A program made the translations under genes and the position numbers. The notes under the pieces are model-generated. The model ran no database searches. It had not been told where the DNA came from and saw only the letters and a list, made by a program, of their open reading frames with translations. From the NCBI GenBank assembly GCA_024138015.1, contig JAMXBB010000009.1, positions 96,845,915-96,909,914 on the forward strand: a DNA stretch of 64,000 nucleotides, in the 5' to 3' direction. The stretch's first letter is position 1. Each line of letters begins with the position of its first letter. Source of the DNA: Lumnitzera littorea (Eukaryota > Streptophyta > Magnoliopsida > Myrtales > Combretaceae). Shown in pieces: positions 47,375 to 58,640 of the stretch.

Positions 47375-50300
47375 TTGCCATGGAATGCACTGTTGTGAAG
47401 AAAAACAATAACAAAGGGACTTTTGACGTATAAATGCAAACTTACCACTATTGCTTCCCATTTCATATAATCAAACATCTTTATAAATCTTACTTCCATT
47501 AGTTGCTTTGTCTCTTCTTTGATTTAGAGTAGGATAGTGGTCTGAATTGTCTCTATTTCTACTTCGTGGGCCATTTCCTTTTGTGTGCAGTTTATGAACT
47601 ATTATTAAAGTATCCAACCTTGGCATTTTTCATACAACTAAGCACATAAATATAAGTATTTTAAAAAGAATTTGCATATTTTTGCACTTAAAATTATAGT
47701 ATTTTAGAAAGCTCTATGATCTTAAATATATGCATGTATCAAAAGCTATATATACATATACACAGTATTATCTCTTTATGTATAAAAAAATATTTATAGA
47801 GTATTTGTGGTTTTATTGGAGGTAAAGAAACAAAAAATATCTTCTCCCATATGCTACTAATAGTCATTCCATTACTGATGATCAATTTACTATATAATAA
47901 AATAATGGTATGACTAATTGAAAAGTAAAATTACATAGATACACTTGAGCATTCTAATAATAACTCAATATGATTATAGTATATAAAAATATAATATAAT
48001 GTTTCCACCATAATACAATTACAAATATTGGAATTTCACTTTTCAAATTTTGCACGATCCTAAAGCCTTACAAATAATTTTATAATAAACGAATATGAGA
48101 TTTTTAAAAAATAAGATTTGTATTTAATAAGTAATAGCAAATTTACATATAAAGTTTCATAAAAAATTATTATAAAAAGTAACATTAGAAAACGAACTGC
48201 ACGCGTGTTATTTGGACTTGGGAATTCCTCTTTTCCAATGTTTCACAGGTAAACCTACCTTTAAGAAAAATTAATTTTCTTCTCCCACAAAAAAAATAAA
48301 ATAAAATAATTAAAAAACATATATAGAACCGTTTTCTACTTTCTTCTCTCCCTTAACTTTATTTTCAAAACTTCAGTTTCACTTACTTGAATTGCAAACA
48401 ACTAACTCAATTATTGAAAAAAAGATTCAATAATACTTACATGTCATATTGATTGATGAGTAGTATACAAATGTAAAGAATATTTAAATACTTAATAATA
48501 AAGAAAAGTATATTTTTAAAAAAATATAAATTATATTTTCATATTAAAATTTTATTAATATTTATATATCATTTATCAATTTACGTGATGTGAAGCCTTT
48601 CTAATCAAAATCCATATCTTATATTTCTTTGAATTCCTAATAACAAAGGCTTCACACTAATAACAATAACAAAATTAGTGCTTGAAACTTTACCATAATC
48701 TTAGGGTATGAGAAGAATAGTAACCCCTCTTTCTCTATGTAAATTTTTAATATTATGTTATTGTTTTGTTTAAAGATTAGTTGTTGAAATTGGGTTTCCT
48801 TGTCCTTGTCTTAAGTATCTGAAGTTCTATGACATGGCTAAATTATCAAAGACAAATTGATTTCAATGAATTGAAGAATTTTCACTAAAAACTACAAATT
48901 TAACTTCGAAAAGTTCCAATTTAGACTGTATCGTAGTAAGTTGAACAGAATCAAGTTGGAGTAGTATATTGATAGTTCATTTTCAATGCTTATGAATTAT
49001 TAACTTTGACTTAACACACCAACTCGAGGACTAAACTATGCATTAGAAGAGAGACCAAGGTGAGTTGGGAAGTTCAATTATTTACTATCTGTATATGTGA
49101 TTGTTATATGTTTTATTAATAGAAGTCCTTGTTGTTGCGTTGTTAAAAGATATGACAAAATCAAAATGAAAGATTGGAATTTGATGAATTTACAGGCCTT
49201 AAGCAAACCAAAAGTACCAATCTTTGGCTTTGAAATTGGATGAAGGTGACGAATGTTTAGAGAGAAGTTTATGGTCACGGGTTAGGATTTTGTAGAGAGA
49301 GAAAGTGTAAGTTGAAGCTTGAATGGCTTGTTTCTAGTTTTGCTTGATGCTGGAATGGGAAGCTTAGCAAGTACTTTAAGGGTCAAATCGGCCATAGCCT
49401 TAAAGATCATGAAAATCTTAATTTAAGAGTAAAAAATGAAGTTCTAATGATATTGGCAGTTGGGGAGATAGGGTTGTTACTTCCAATAATGATTAGAAGC
49501 TTTGATTTTTGTTTTTTGTAGGATAGTTTTTCTGCATGCACGTGATTCTCAGGCAATGATTTTTTCGGATTTTCAAGTAATTTTTTAATGAGAAAATATA
49601 TGAATCTAGTTGAGTTTTTGGGTTCAATACAAAATATTCCAAGTAATTTACATGATTTTACTATTAATATGGTGAATTTTTTCTTTTTTAAAAGGCAGAT
49701 AGAAATGGCCTTAAATTTAACTGTCCAGTTCAGGAAATGAAAGAAACAGGGGGGAAAGTGTGAGAAAATGATGTACAATGGATAAGGTCAATGAATCAAA
49801 GGCTGATACGGCAACAAAAGAGAAAAAAAAAAAAAACAAAAAAACACGCCATACGCATAGATCGAACCTAAAACCTTAAGGAAGATTACTACCTACCCTA
49901 CCTAACTTAGCTAGCTTTTATTCATGATTTTGTTATGCACGTAAAAAAAAATATAATAATAATAAGCTTTTCTAGGCCAACTATAATAAAAGCTCAGATA
50001 ATGTTCGAGACTTGAAAATTGGCTTAAGCTTTTGAGTCCTAAAAAATCGATTTATTCTAACGGGCAATTATTAAGCCTATTAGGTATATTTGGAAAATTA
50101 TTTTAAAAAATAGAACAAGTCAATAAAATTACAAGCCTAATTTCTCTCAATACTTCGTTTACTTTTAACTTCAATTGCTCATAAAATAATAAATTTAAAT
50201 TTGAACGAGAAACATTTGAAACTACAATCAATGTAAATTGTCTTTTTTCAAGATATTTTTATTAAGCAAGCTAAATCTGGTTTGAAAAATGATTTTGCGA

Positions 50301-50559
50301 GAAAATGCTCATCTTGCTAAATAAGCTCAATTTCTATTCTTCAATTTCGCTCTTTTGATCTTAAAACATAAAATGGCTCATAAAAAGAAACTCAAAGACC
50401 CTAAAATGACCTAATTTCTTTCTATTTTTTTTAGCTTTTCATTTCTTTATTTTTTGAATTTTCTAATTATTTTTATATTTTTTCAATTAAGACCTTTTTC
50501 TTTATTCTAAATTTTTTTAAAAACTATAAGGAGGGAAAAATTGGAATGTATATACTGGC
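47375..50559. other. AT-rich spacer, no gene supported
   Basis: The minus ORFs at 49078-49278 and 49407-49778 (66 and 123 codons) are Lys/Ile/Phe-rich with no family likeness and are probably chance frames. 49855-49900 has a weak tRNA-like B box on the minus strand (GGTTCGATC). Nothing else is supported. Confidence 0.4.
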
Positions 50560-51260
50560 TAACATAACTTGTAGTCGAGCTTCTAGTGAGGAAGAAGATA
50601 AAATCTAAGGTCAAAGAGAAGGCTACAACCAAATACAAAAATGTCCTCAAAGCTTTTTTGCTTAAAATCTTTTAGACACTCTGAATTAATGACATCGCTC
50701 ATCTAAATGAAGAGTCACCTAGATTGGAGCAAGTAGGCTAGTTGAGGAGCCCGAGCGTATCTAATCATGGATTTTCAAATAGGAAGGCTGGACCAATGTT
50801 AGTGTAGACAAACCAAAGAAGGAGGTCTTTGAAAAAATTGTGAATAGTAAAGAATGGTTCAAGCTCCAATAAAAGAAAATAATTGAGGACATCTACATAA
50901 TGACAAAAGAAATACTAAAGGAGCATCCTGACTATGACCTTGGTTGTTTGGACTTTGCTAATGAACTTGAGGAATCTAAAGCATCCAAAGAAGAGGTGTA
51001 GAAGATTTGCCTTAAGGAGAGGTGTCAAAGCAGCAAAGCCAGGATGAAAAAGTGGAAGATATCCCTTTATCGCCTAGCATTGACCCACGTGAAGTCCATG
51101 TGCCTCCTACCATATCTGACCTTACAAAGTAGACAACTAAGGCTAAGACTAAGCCAAGTGTTGAAGCTATCCAAGACCTAATATTTATATGAGCTTCTTC
51201 TTTTATTATGGTCATGATTTCCTCCTTGTAATTTCTAAGTAGGAATGCCAACCTTAACAA
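50560..51260 (+). pseudogene. Probable antisense extra frame of Tat element B, C-terminal part
   Basis: Plus-strand frames give IIEDIYIMTKEILKEHPDYD followed by LGCLDFANELEESKASKEEV, then a Lys-rich end. The KExxPDxDLxxLDF-type segment is typical of the C-terminus of the antisense extra protein in plant Tat elements. It runs opposite to element B pol (58640-60880) and lies on its 3' side, where that frame belongs. Frames are broken. The family call is inference from context and pattern; no search was possible. Confidence 0.4.
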
Positions 51261-52047
51261 TGTAGCTATCGTTGAACTTTGGTGAAATGGAAATTTGCTT
51301 AAGTATTTTCTTTTGCTCTTTTCTTCTCCTTATCCTTATGTTGGTAGTAGATAGCTATATTCTTTTTCTACAATGGTAACATGCTTTGGGAGGATCCATT
51401 AATCAAAGCTTAGTAATGAAGAGTATCTCAAACGTTCACATCTAAGTTTGGTCTAAGAGATATCGAGCATGGTTGGTTTAGAGACATTATCTAACATGAC
51501 CTAAAGAGGTTAGGGGCTTCATTTGCCCTTAGATAGGCTAGGAGCTCATGAATCCATTCACCGTAGAGGAGGTTAGGATTTAGGGAAAATAAGTTTCCAT
51601 TCACCTCGTGAAAAGATTAGGACTTAGTTGGAAATTCGTTTGCCTTCACCTAAGGTAATTGAAGGTCGTTCACTTTAGGAGAGGTTGGGACTTAGTCATT
51701 TTTTTAGCTCTACTAAACTTGATAGAGAAATTACATATTAGAGAATAAAGAATTGAGAAAAATTCAAAATTTTCATTAATTGTATAGTAATTTCACAAAT
51801 ACATGAGCTTTGAATACATCATTCAAAATACATCTTGAGGTTGTCAGCATTTCATGTTCAACATATGAGATGAACTTTAAGCCTCTCTAACTTCAATCTG
51901 TTGTGGGATAAGAGGTTTACCTCTCTTGAAGCGCTTGTATGGTGCTCAAGCATTCTTTATTTCTTCATATTTGCTAGTATTTTTATTAGGGAGCCAACAT
52001 TTTCCCTTCCTACTTATCCAAGACTGTCCACCCTTTCAACCTTTAGG
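51261..52047 (-). other. 3' untranslated region of Tat element B, left part
   Basis: Contains loosely repeated phrases on GGTTAGGACTTAG and ATTCRTTTGCC (51480-51690). From about 51966 it matches 58310 onward, showing a tandem duplication of the region (see finding). Confidence 0.45.
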
Positions 52048-52974
52048 AGTACTGTCGAGTCTGATTTTCAGTTTTCTATTTAAAATTAATTTCCCCATTT
52101 CCTGATTAATTCTAAACCCTAACCCATTTAATATTAATCATCGATTAAAGAAATTGAGAAATTCTGGTTTTTTTATTGAAAATAATTTTTGGAGTCGCCA
52201 CCTGAATGAAGTCGGGAAAAGAAAAAGAAACCGTAATCAATTGGGTAAATTGATTACAATTTAACTTTAGTCTTTGATTTCAATTTTAACAAAGAATCAG
52301 AGGATTCTGAATTCGGGGGCTAACCTATTAAATCCTAACGGGTACCATTATTTATTTGTCGAAATTAGGATCATTTTTCTAATTATAATATTTAAAAAAT
52401 AAATAAAAATCAAAATAAAAAATAGAACCTAAGTTTCTACATATTTTATCGTCGTCCTAAAGGTGCCTACGTACCCGCTAGCCGGGATCAAACGATCGTA
52501 GTTCTTTCAAAAAAATCTTTAGTGTGTTGTTTAATTTTAATTTTAAAAACCGACCGAGTTCACATTATTATCAATTTAGTTTTTCAAAGAAAATTCTAAA
52601 AGAGCCCTAATTCACTAAGTCTTTTATTCTTATTTTATAAAAACTCTCTAAAAGTCCTATTTTTTAAAACGGGATTTCTATTTTTTATTTTTATTTATTT
52701 ACAAAATAAATTTTTCTAAGTGAGAAAATCCTAAAGTCATAATGCTAAAAATATATCTAAGCATATAAATACATACACATATATCTATTTACCTATCATA
52801 TCATAAACTTAACTAAATAACTAATGGAATTATAAAAATAAATAAAGAGACAAATAAATAAATAAAATAAAATAATCAAAACCAACCTGACTTGGGCAAA
52901 TCGGTGAAGTGTTGGTGTTGGTTCGTCGAGCGTGAAGACGTGACGGTCAGTGCTGAATCGTGTGCTGTGATGCT

Positions 52975-53530
52975 GTTGTACAGAACATATTGATGTTCGC
53001 CTGGCGTTGCTGTTCGCCTGGTATTGTTGCTACCCGTCTGGTGTCATTGCTGTCCGTTTGGTGTCGCTGTTCTATTTGCTGATGTCTGCTGTGCTGCTGT
53101 TCTGCTCACTGATGTCTGTCTGGTGTCGCTATTCTGTTCACTGATGTCCGCTGTGCTGTTGTTCTGTCCGCTGATGTCCGTTGCAATGCTGTCTTTGCTG
53201 CTATCTTCGCCGTTGTCCGCTATGCTATTGTTTTGTTCACTGCTGTCTGCTGTGCTGCTATTTTCGCGGCCGTTTACTGCGCTACTGTCTTTGCTGTCAT
53301 CCGCTGCGCTGTTGTTCTGTTCATCTACCGTCTACTGCGCTGCTGTTCTATTCGCTGATGTCCGCTGCGCTGTTGTTTTCGCTACTGTCCGCTGCGCTGC
53401 TGTCTTCGTTGCCGTCCGCTGTGCTGCTGTTTTGCTGCTGTCCGCTATGCTGCTGTTTTTGCTGCCATCTGCTGCACTGCCGTCTTCACTGTCTTCTGCT
53501 ACACTGTTGTTCTGTTCGTTTACCGTCTGC
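52975..53530. repeat. GC-rich tandem block inside the element C LTR
   Basis: Irregular repeats on GCTGTTCTGTTCGCTGATGT and CCGCTGCGCTGCTGTT with variable unit size of roughly 25-35 bp. It gives long Cys/Leu-rich or Gln/Thr-rich frames on both strands that are by-products of the repeat. Confidence 0.75.
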
Positions 53531-53978
53531 TGCGCTGGAGACTGATTTGTGTGTAGTTCAATGCTGTGTAGACAGCATATGGCAAACTGCAGCTATGTAG
53601 TGGGTTATGGTTCAGTCACGTTGTCGGGATGTGGAGATTTGTGAAGTCTGTGAAGGCTGATCGTTGTGCCATGTGATGACCGTACGTAACTAGAGCTGTT
53701 GCTATCGCTGGGATGATAAACAGTGTACGTGAAGTGTCTGTGATGTGTGCCTATTATTGTTCGCTGCAGGACAAGGGACCGTGGAATTGCGACAGTGGAT
53801 GGACGACAGCTATGCGAGGACAGGTGACATTCGACGGACTTATTGATCGGTCGAAGACTCGCTGGAGTTATGCTGTTCGTAAAGCGCGGCAAGGGCCGTG
53901 GCGTGTTGCTAGTTTCTGCAGGGGCTCCTGTTCTTTTCTGTTCTGTTTTTGTTTTCTTTTTTGACTGCGTGAAGTGTC

Positions 53979-53985
53979 TATATAG
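53979..53985 (-). promoter_or_regulatory. TATA box of element C LTR
   Basis: Minus strand GACTATATAGACACTTC; kept in the other LTR as CTATATAA (56988-56994). It defines the U3/R side and the minus-strand direction of transcription. Confidence 0.6.
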
Positions 53986-54104
53986 TCTAACCAAATCATA
54001 TCATATCATATCTAATTATATCTGATTCGTTAATTAAATTAGATTCAAATTTAATTCAAATCTGATTTAACTAACATTCCTATGATTTCATTAGATATGA
54101 ATTG

Positions 54105-54180
54105 CTGAGACTCGAACCCATAACCTCCAACTAAATCCACCCTAAATACTCCATTACTTATCCGTTAGGCCGTTGGACTG
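54105..54180 (-). other. tRNA-like A/B-box block in the U3 of element C 3' LTR
   Basis: On the minus strand an A-box-like CCAACGGCCTAACGG (54162-54176) precedes the B box GGGTTCGAGTC (54109-54119), 45 nt apart, with no complete cloverleaf that I can fold. The other LTR copy holds the same block (57166-57240), and LTR D a diverged one (63037-63130). Confidence 0.55.
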
Positions 54181-54497
54181 TACATTGACATTCAGTACAA
54201 TTAAATTATATTTAAACCATCCGATTATATAAAATAAAATTTTTAACTAAACTAAACTAAACTAAAACTAAAACTAACACTAAAACTAATTATTCCTAAT
54301 ATAAATTACTTCATAAAAATCTACGAAATCTTTATGATTTTTCCTTTTCTTATTTTTTTGTTATTTTCATTATTTGTTAATTTTTATTATCTTTTTATCT
54401 TTTATTAATTTTTTTGTTATTTGATTTTTTTGAATTAAGACTCTTTTTGTAAAAATAAAAATTAGGACATCAAAGAGGCAAAAATTAAGTGTCTACA

Positions 54498-54510
54498 CCT
54501 ATCCTTCTTT
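54498..54510 (-). other. Polypurine tract of element C
   Basis: Minus strand AAAGAAGGATAGG next to the LTR start TGTAGACAC. Confidence 0.65.
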
Positions 54511-54673
54511 GTGATGAAGTTTGAGCAAAACTTTGCTACAAAGATAAAAGAGACACCGTTTTTGCCTTAGGACAACTCTATCTTAAGGAACGTTAAGATG
54601 CTTAGCGAAGGTTAGAATAGCAAGGGGTAATGCCTTTGTGAATTGGCAAAAATCTCTAAAAAAGAATAACGAG

Positions 54674-56196
54674 AACTTGGTCGTGCCCTGATGAGCTGAC
54701 TAACTAAAGTGGTTAAAGCGCCCTTTGAGCTAGCTAAGACCTAAAAAATTAAAGAAAACTTAGTCGTGCCCTAATGAGCTGACTAACCAATACGGTCAAA
54801 GCGCCCCTTTGAGCTGGCTAAAACCTAAAAATATGAAGAAAACTTGGTCATGCCCTTAATGAGCTAACTAACCAAAGCTATCAAAGCGCTCCTTGAGTTG
54901 GCTAAGACTTAAAAAATATGAAGAAAACTTGGTCGTGCCCTTAATAAGCTGATTAACCAAGGCGGACTAACCAAGGCAGTCAAAACGCCCCTTGAACTGG
55001 CTAAGACCTAAAAAATAAAGCAAACTTGGTCGTACCCTTAATGAGCTAACTAACCAAGGCGGTCAAAGCAACCCTTAAGCTGGCTAAGAGATAAAAATAA
55101 GAAGAAAACTTGGTCATGCCCTTAATGAGTTAACTAACCAAGGCGGTCGAAGCACCCCTTGAGCTGGCTAAGACCTAAAATATGAAGGAAACTTGGTCGT
55201 GCTCTTAATGAGCTGACTAACTAAGGCAGTTAAAGCGCCCCTTGAGCTGGCTAAGACCTAAAAATATGAAGAAAACTTAGTTGTGCCCTTAATGAGCTGA
55301 CTAACCAAGGCGGTCAAAGTACCCTTCGAGTTGGTTAAGACCTAAAAATGAAGGAAAACTAAGTCGTGCTCTTAATAAGCTGACTAACCAAGGCGGTCGA
55401 AGCGCCCCTTAAGCTAGCTAAAACTTAAAAATATTAAGAAAACTTGGTCGTGCCCTTAATGAGCTGACTAACCAAGGCAGTTGAAGTGCCCCTTGAGTTG
55501 GCTAAGACCTAAAAATATGAAGAAAACTTAGTCGTACCCTTAATGAGTTGACTAGCCAAGGCAGTCGAAGTGCCCCTTGAGCTGGCTAAGACCTAAAAAT
55601 ATTAAGAAAACTTGGTCGTGCCCTTAATGAGCTGACTAACCAAGGCGGTCGAAGTGCCCCTTGAGCTGGCTAAGACTTAAAAATGAAGGAAACTTGGTCG
55701 TGCCCTTAATGAGCTGACTAACCAAGGCGGTCAAAGCGTCCCTTGAACTGGCTAGGACCTAAAAATGAAGAAAACTTGGTCGTGCCCTTAATGAGCTGAC
55801 TAACCAAGGCAGTCAAAGTGCCCCTTGAGCTAATTAAGACCTAAAAATGAAGGAAACTTGGTCGTGCCCTTAATGAGCTGACTAGCTAAGGCGGTCAAAG
55901 CGCCCCTTAAGCTGGCTAGGACCTAAAAATGAAGAAAACTTGGTCGTGCCCTTAATGAGCTGACTAACCAAGGCAGTCAAAGTACCCCTTAAGGTGGTTA
56001 AGACCTAAAAATGAAGGAAACTTGGTCGTACCTTAATGAGCTGACTAACCAAAGCAGTCGAAACGTCTCTTGAGCCGACTAAGACCTAAAAATGTGAAGA
56101 AAACTTAGTCGTGCCTTAATGAGCTGACTAACCAAGGCGGTCGAAGCACCTCTTAAGCTAGCTAAGAGCTAAAAATATGAAGAAAACTTGGTCGTG
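54674..56196 (-). repeat. Tandem array, about 18.5 units of 82-85 bp
   Basis: Unit starts (AACTTGGTCGTGCCC or variant) are at 54674, 54757, 54841, 54926, 55023, 55107, 55190, 55274, 55357, 55441, 55525, 55609, 55691, 55773, 55855, 55937, 56019, 56102 and 56185. One unit is 97 bp because of a small inner duplication (GCGGACTAACCAAG). The common core is GAGCTGACTAACCAAGGCGG and CCCCTTGAGCTGGCTAAGAC. Plant Tat/Ogre elements often hold such arrays near the 3' LTR. The sense strand of the element is minus. Confidence 0.95.
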
Positions 56197-57543
56197 GAGC
56201 TGCCGTCTACTGCACTGCTGTCTTCGCTGCGCTACTGTTCTGTTTGCTAATGTCCACTGCGTTGTTATTTTCTCTGCTGTCTGCTGCACTATTGTCTTTG
56301 CTGCCGTCCGCTGTGCTGCTGTTTTGTTGCTGTCCGCTGTGCTGCTGTTTTGTTCACTGTTTTTCGTTGTGCTGCTGTTTTCGCTGCCATCTGTTGCTCT
56401 ACTGTCTTTGCTGTCGTGTCGAATCCTGAAAAATAGGTTATTGGGTAAGCGTGGTAGGGGAGAGTATGTAGGGGCTTGCTTGATAGAGGCAAAAGCCGGG
56501 GCCATCGGAGCTATCTGCGTCGAGTGTGTCGCCGTCTGCTGCGCTGGAGACTGATCTGTGTGTGGTTCAATGCTGTATAGACAGCATATGGCAAACTGCA
56601 ACTATGTAGGTGGTTATGGTTCAGTCACGTTGTTGGGATGTGGAGATTTGTGAAGTCTGTGAAGGCTGATTGTTGTGCTGTGTGATGACCGTGCGTAACT
56701 GGAGCTGTTGCTATCGCTGGGATGATAAACAGTATGCGTAAAGTGTCTGTGATGTGTGCCTATTATTGTTCGCTGCAGGATAAGGGACCGTGGAATTGCG
56801 ACAGTGGATGGGCGACACCTATGTGAGGACAGGTGACATTCGACGGACTTGTTGATCGGTCGAAGACTCTCTGGAGTTGTACTGTTCGTAGAGCATGGTA
56901 AGGGCTGTAGCGTGTTGCTAGTTTCTGTAGGGGCTCTTGTTCTTTTTTGTTTTGTTTTTGTTTTCTTTTCTGACTGCGCGAAGTGTTTATATAGTCTAAC
57001 CAAATTATATCATATCATATCTAATTATATTTGATTCGTTAATTAAATTAGATTCAAATTTAATTCAAATCTGATTTAACTAACATTCCCATGATTTGAT
57101 TAGATATGAATCCGATTTTAAATCTTACTTCTGCAAAGACAAAAAAATGAAGACATAGGTGCCTGCTGAGACTCGAACCCATAACCTCCAACTAAATCCA
57201 CCCCAAATACTCCATTATTTATCCATTAGGCCATTAGCCTGTGCCTTAACATTCAGTACAATTAAATTATATTTAAACCATTTGATTCCCTAAAATAAAA
57301 TTTTTAACTAAACTAAAACTAACACTAAAACTAATTATTCCTAATATAAATTACTTCCTAAAAATCTACGAAATCTTTATGATTTTTCCTTTTCTTATTT
57401 TTTTGGTATTTTCATTATTTGTTAATTTTTATTATCTTTTTATCTTTTATTAATTTTTTTTGTTTTTTGATTTTTTTGAATTAGGACCCTTTTTGTAAAA
57501 ATAAAAATTAGGACTTCAAAGAGGCAAAAATTAGGTGTCTACA
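56197..57543 (-). mobile_element. Truncated 5' LTR of element C
   Basis: Matches the right 1.2 kb of the 52053-54497 LTR. The plus-left ~1.1 kb (the R-U5 end on the minus strand) is missing; the break is inside the GC-rich tandem block and touches the satellite array at 56196/56197. Two extra segments are absent from the other LTR: about 56417-56530 and a ~50-bp piece near 57110-57160. Confidence 0.85.
57166..57240 (-). other. tRNA-like A/B-box block in element C 5' LTR
   Basis: B box GGGTTCGAGTC on the minus strand (57170-57180), A-box-like TAATGGCCTAATGG (57223-57237). Same layout as 54105-54180. Confidence 0.5.
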
Positions 57544-57548
57544 AGTAC

Positions 57549-58640
57549 CCTTCAGCATTGTCATAGGCCTTCGTATGTTAGGTAGGCTTAATTATCTTAA
57601 CTAATATTGGCTTGCCATGGTCATCTGTAGAAAAGAGGCTTAACTGCTAACGAGTTTACTAATGATAGGCCAAACACACCTTCTAAGAATACCTTACCTC
57701 ACGAACAAACTATGTTCTTACACTAACTCACCATACATTATGCTCGATTTAAATTCCCCCATTTGCCTTTAAACTTGTAGACTATGATATTTTCCTCCAC
57801 CTAAATCCACCGCGTCTTCATTGTAGGGCCAACTCTTCATCATTACCCTCCACTAAAAAATCATTGACCTCACTTCACTCCTTGCCCAACTCCAACTAAG
57901 ATCACCTTCATCAAGACGTTAAGCTTCTATAAGCTTCCCTCATACCCTCACCCAATCCTTCATCCTCCGATGTTGCCTTACACTGAGTTGCCCAACTATA
58001 GGATTTTCCCACTTAAGCTTACTTTATTTCATTTTCTAAAGATTTCGACAGAGTCTTATTACAATACAACTTATGATACAGCTGCCCCTTATGGCAACGA
58101 TGTCTTCCACTAGGTAGCTACTTTTCCTCTTATGTTTTATTCATACGAGCTTAGTTGTCAACAAGAATTACCCTTTTCATTAAGCATATTGGGTATTATT
58201 TAGGCAACTCGTTAGGTTGGAACTTTTTAGTTTTGATATCACTTATCATGGGATGGGAACTTTGCCCCCCCTCCTAAAGTGCCCATGTAACGCTTAACTA
58301 TCTTTTATCTCTTCATATTTACTTATATTCTAGATGGCAAGCCAACTTTTCCCCTTTGTATTTATCTAAGGCTGCTCTAACCCTTCAGTCTTTAGGGGTG
58401 TCCTCTAGCAATGTCATAGGCCCCCATATGTTTGGGAGGCTGAACTATCTCAACTATCTTAACTAATTTTGGCCTTCTACTGTCATTATCAAGAAAGCAG
58501 CATCAACTCTCAACTAGTTTACTTAAGAAAGGCTAAACTCGCCTTCTAAGAAAACCCCACCCCATAACTAAACTACTCATTAACACCATTTACCACATAT
58601 TACACTCGAGTTAAACATCCTCACTTACCTTCAAACTCAT
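57549..58640 (-). repeat. Duplicated 3' region of Tat element B
   Basis: 57549-57790 and 58390-58650 align in order (TGTCATAGGCC, TTAACTAAT, AAACTYRTRGACTATGA). With the piece 51966-52052, the left unit totals about 850 bp after leaving out element C, so the region is a tandem duplication of two such units. No coding signal in between. Confidence 0.65.

Larger units (their letters stand above)
52053..54497 (-). mobile_element. 3' LTR of element C (2445 bp)
   Basis: Plus strand TGTCGAGTCTG to TGTCTACA. Its right part aligns closely with 56430-57543 and its whole length follows, more diverged, 60881-63398. Contains GGAGTCGCCACC (52192-52203), a GC-rich tandem block (52975-53530), a minus-strand TATA box (53979-53985) and a tRNA-like block (54105-54180). 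Confidence 0.85.
52048..57548 (-). mobile_element. Coding-free Tat derivative (element C) with AGTAC target duplication
   Basis: AGTAC at 52048-52052 and 57544-57548 flank TGTCGAGT...TGTCTACA. Left LTR 52053-54497, polypurine tract, spacer, tandem array, then a truncated LTR 56197-57543. The polypurine tract beside the left LTR shows the element points to the minus strand. Gag, pol and primer site are absent; the array joins straight onto the broken 5' LTR. Inferred as an internal deletion product of a Tat/Ogre-like element. It lies in the 3' region of element B. Confidence 0.85.

Noticed and set aside
49407..49778. 123-codon minus-strand frame
   Set aside because: Lys/Ile/Phe-rich composition as expected from AT-rich spacer; no domain or upstream promoter signs.
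49855..49900. tRNA-like GGTTCGATC box on the minus strand
   Set aside because: No convincing acceptor or anticodon stem could be paired; perhaps a decayed relative of the LTR tRNA-like block.
53024..53600. Long plus-strand frames (173 and 139 codons), very rich in Cys, Leu and Val
   Set aside because: They come from the GC-rich tandem block of the element C LTR; overlapping frames are open too, residue content is repeat-driven, and they lie antisense to the element.
53605..53994. 129-codon minus-strand frame in LTR C as a gene
   Set aside because: Start codon overlaps the LTR TATA box and residue changes between copies look unconstrained; kept only as a low-interest finding.
56158..56601. 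Overlapping frames of 147 and 125 codons on opposite strands
   Set aside because: They span the satellite/LTR junction and the same GC-rich block; no family likeness and no start context.
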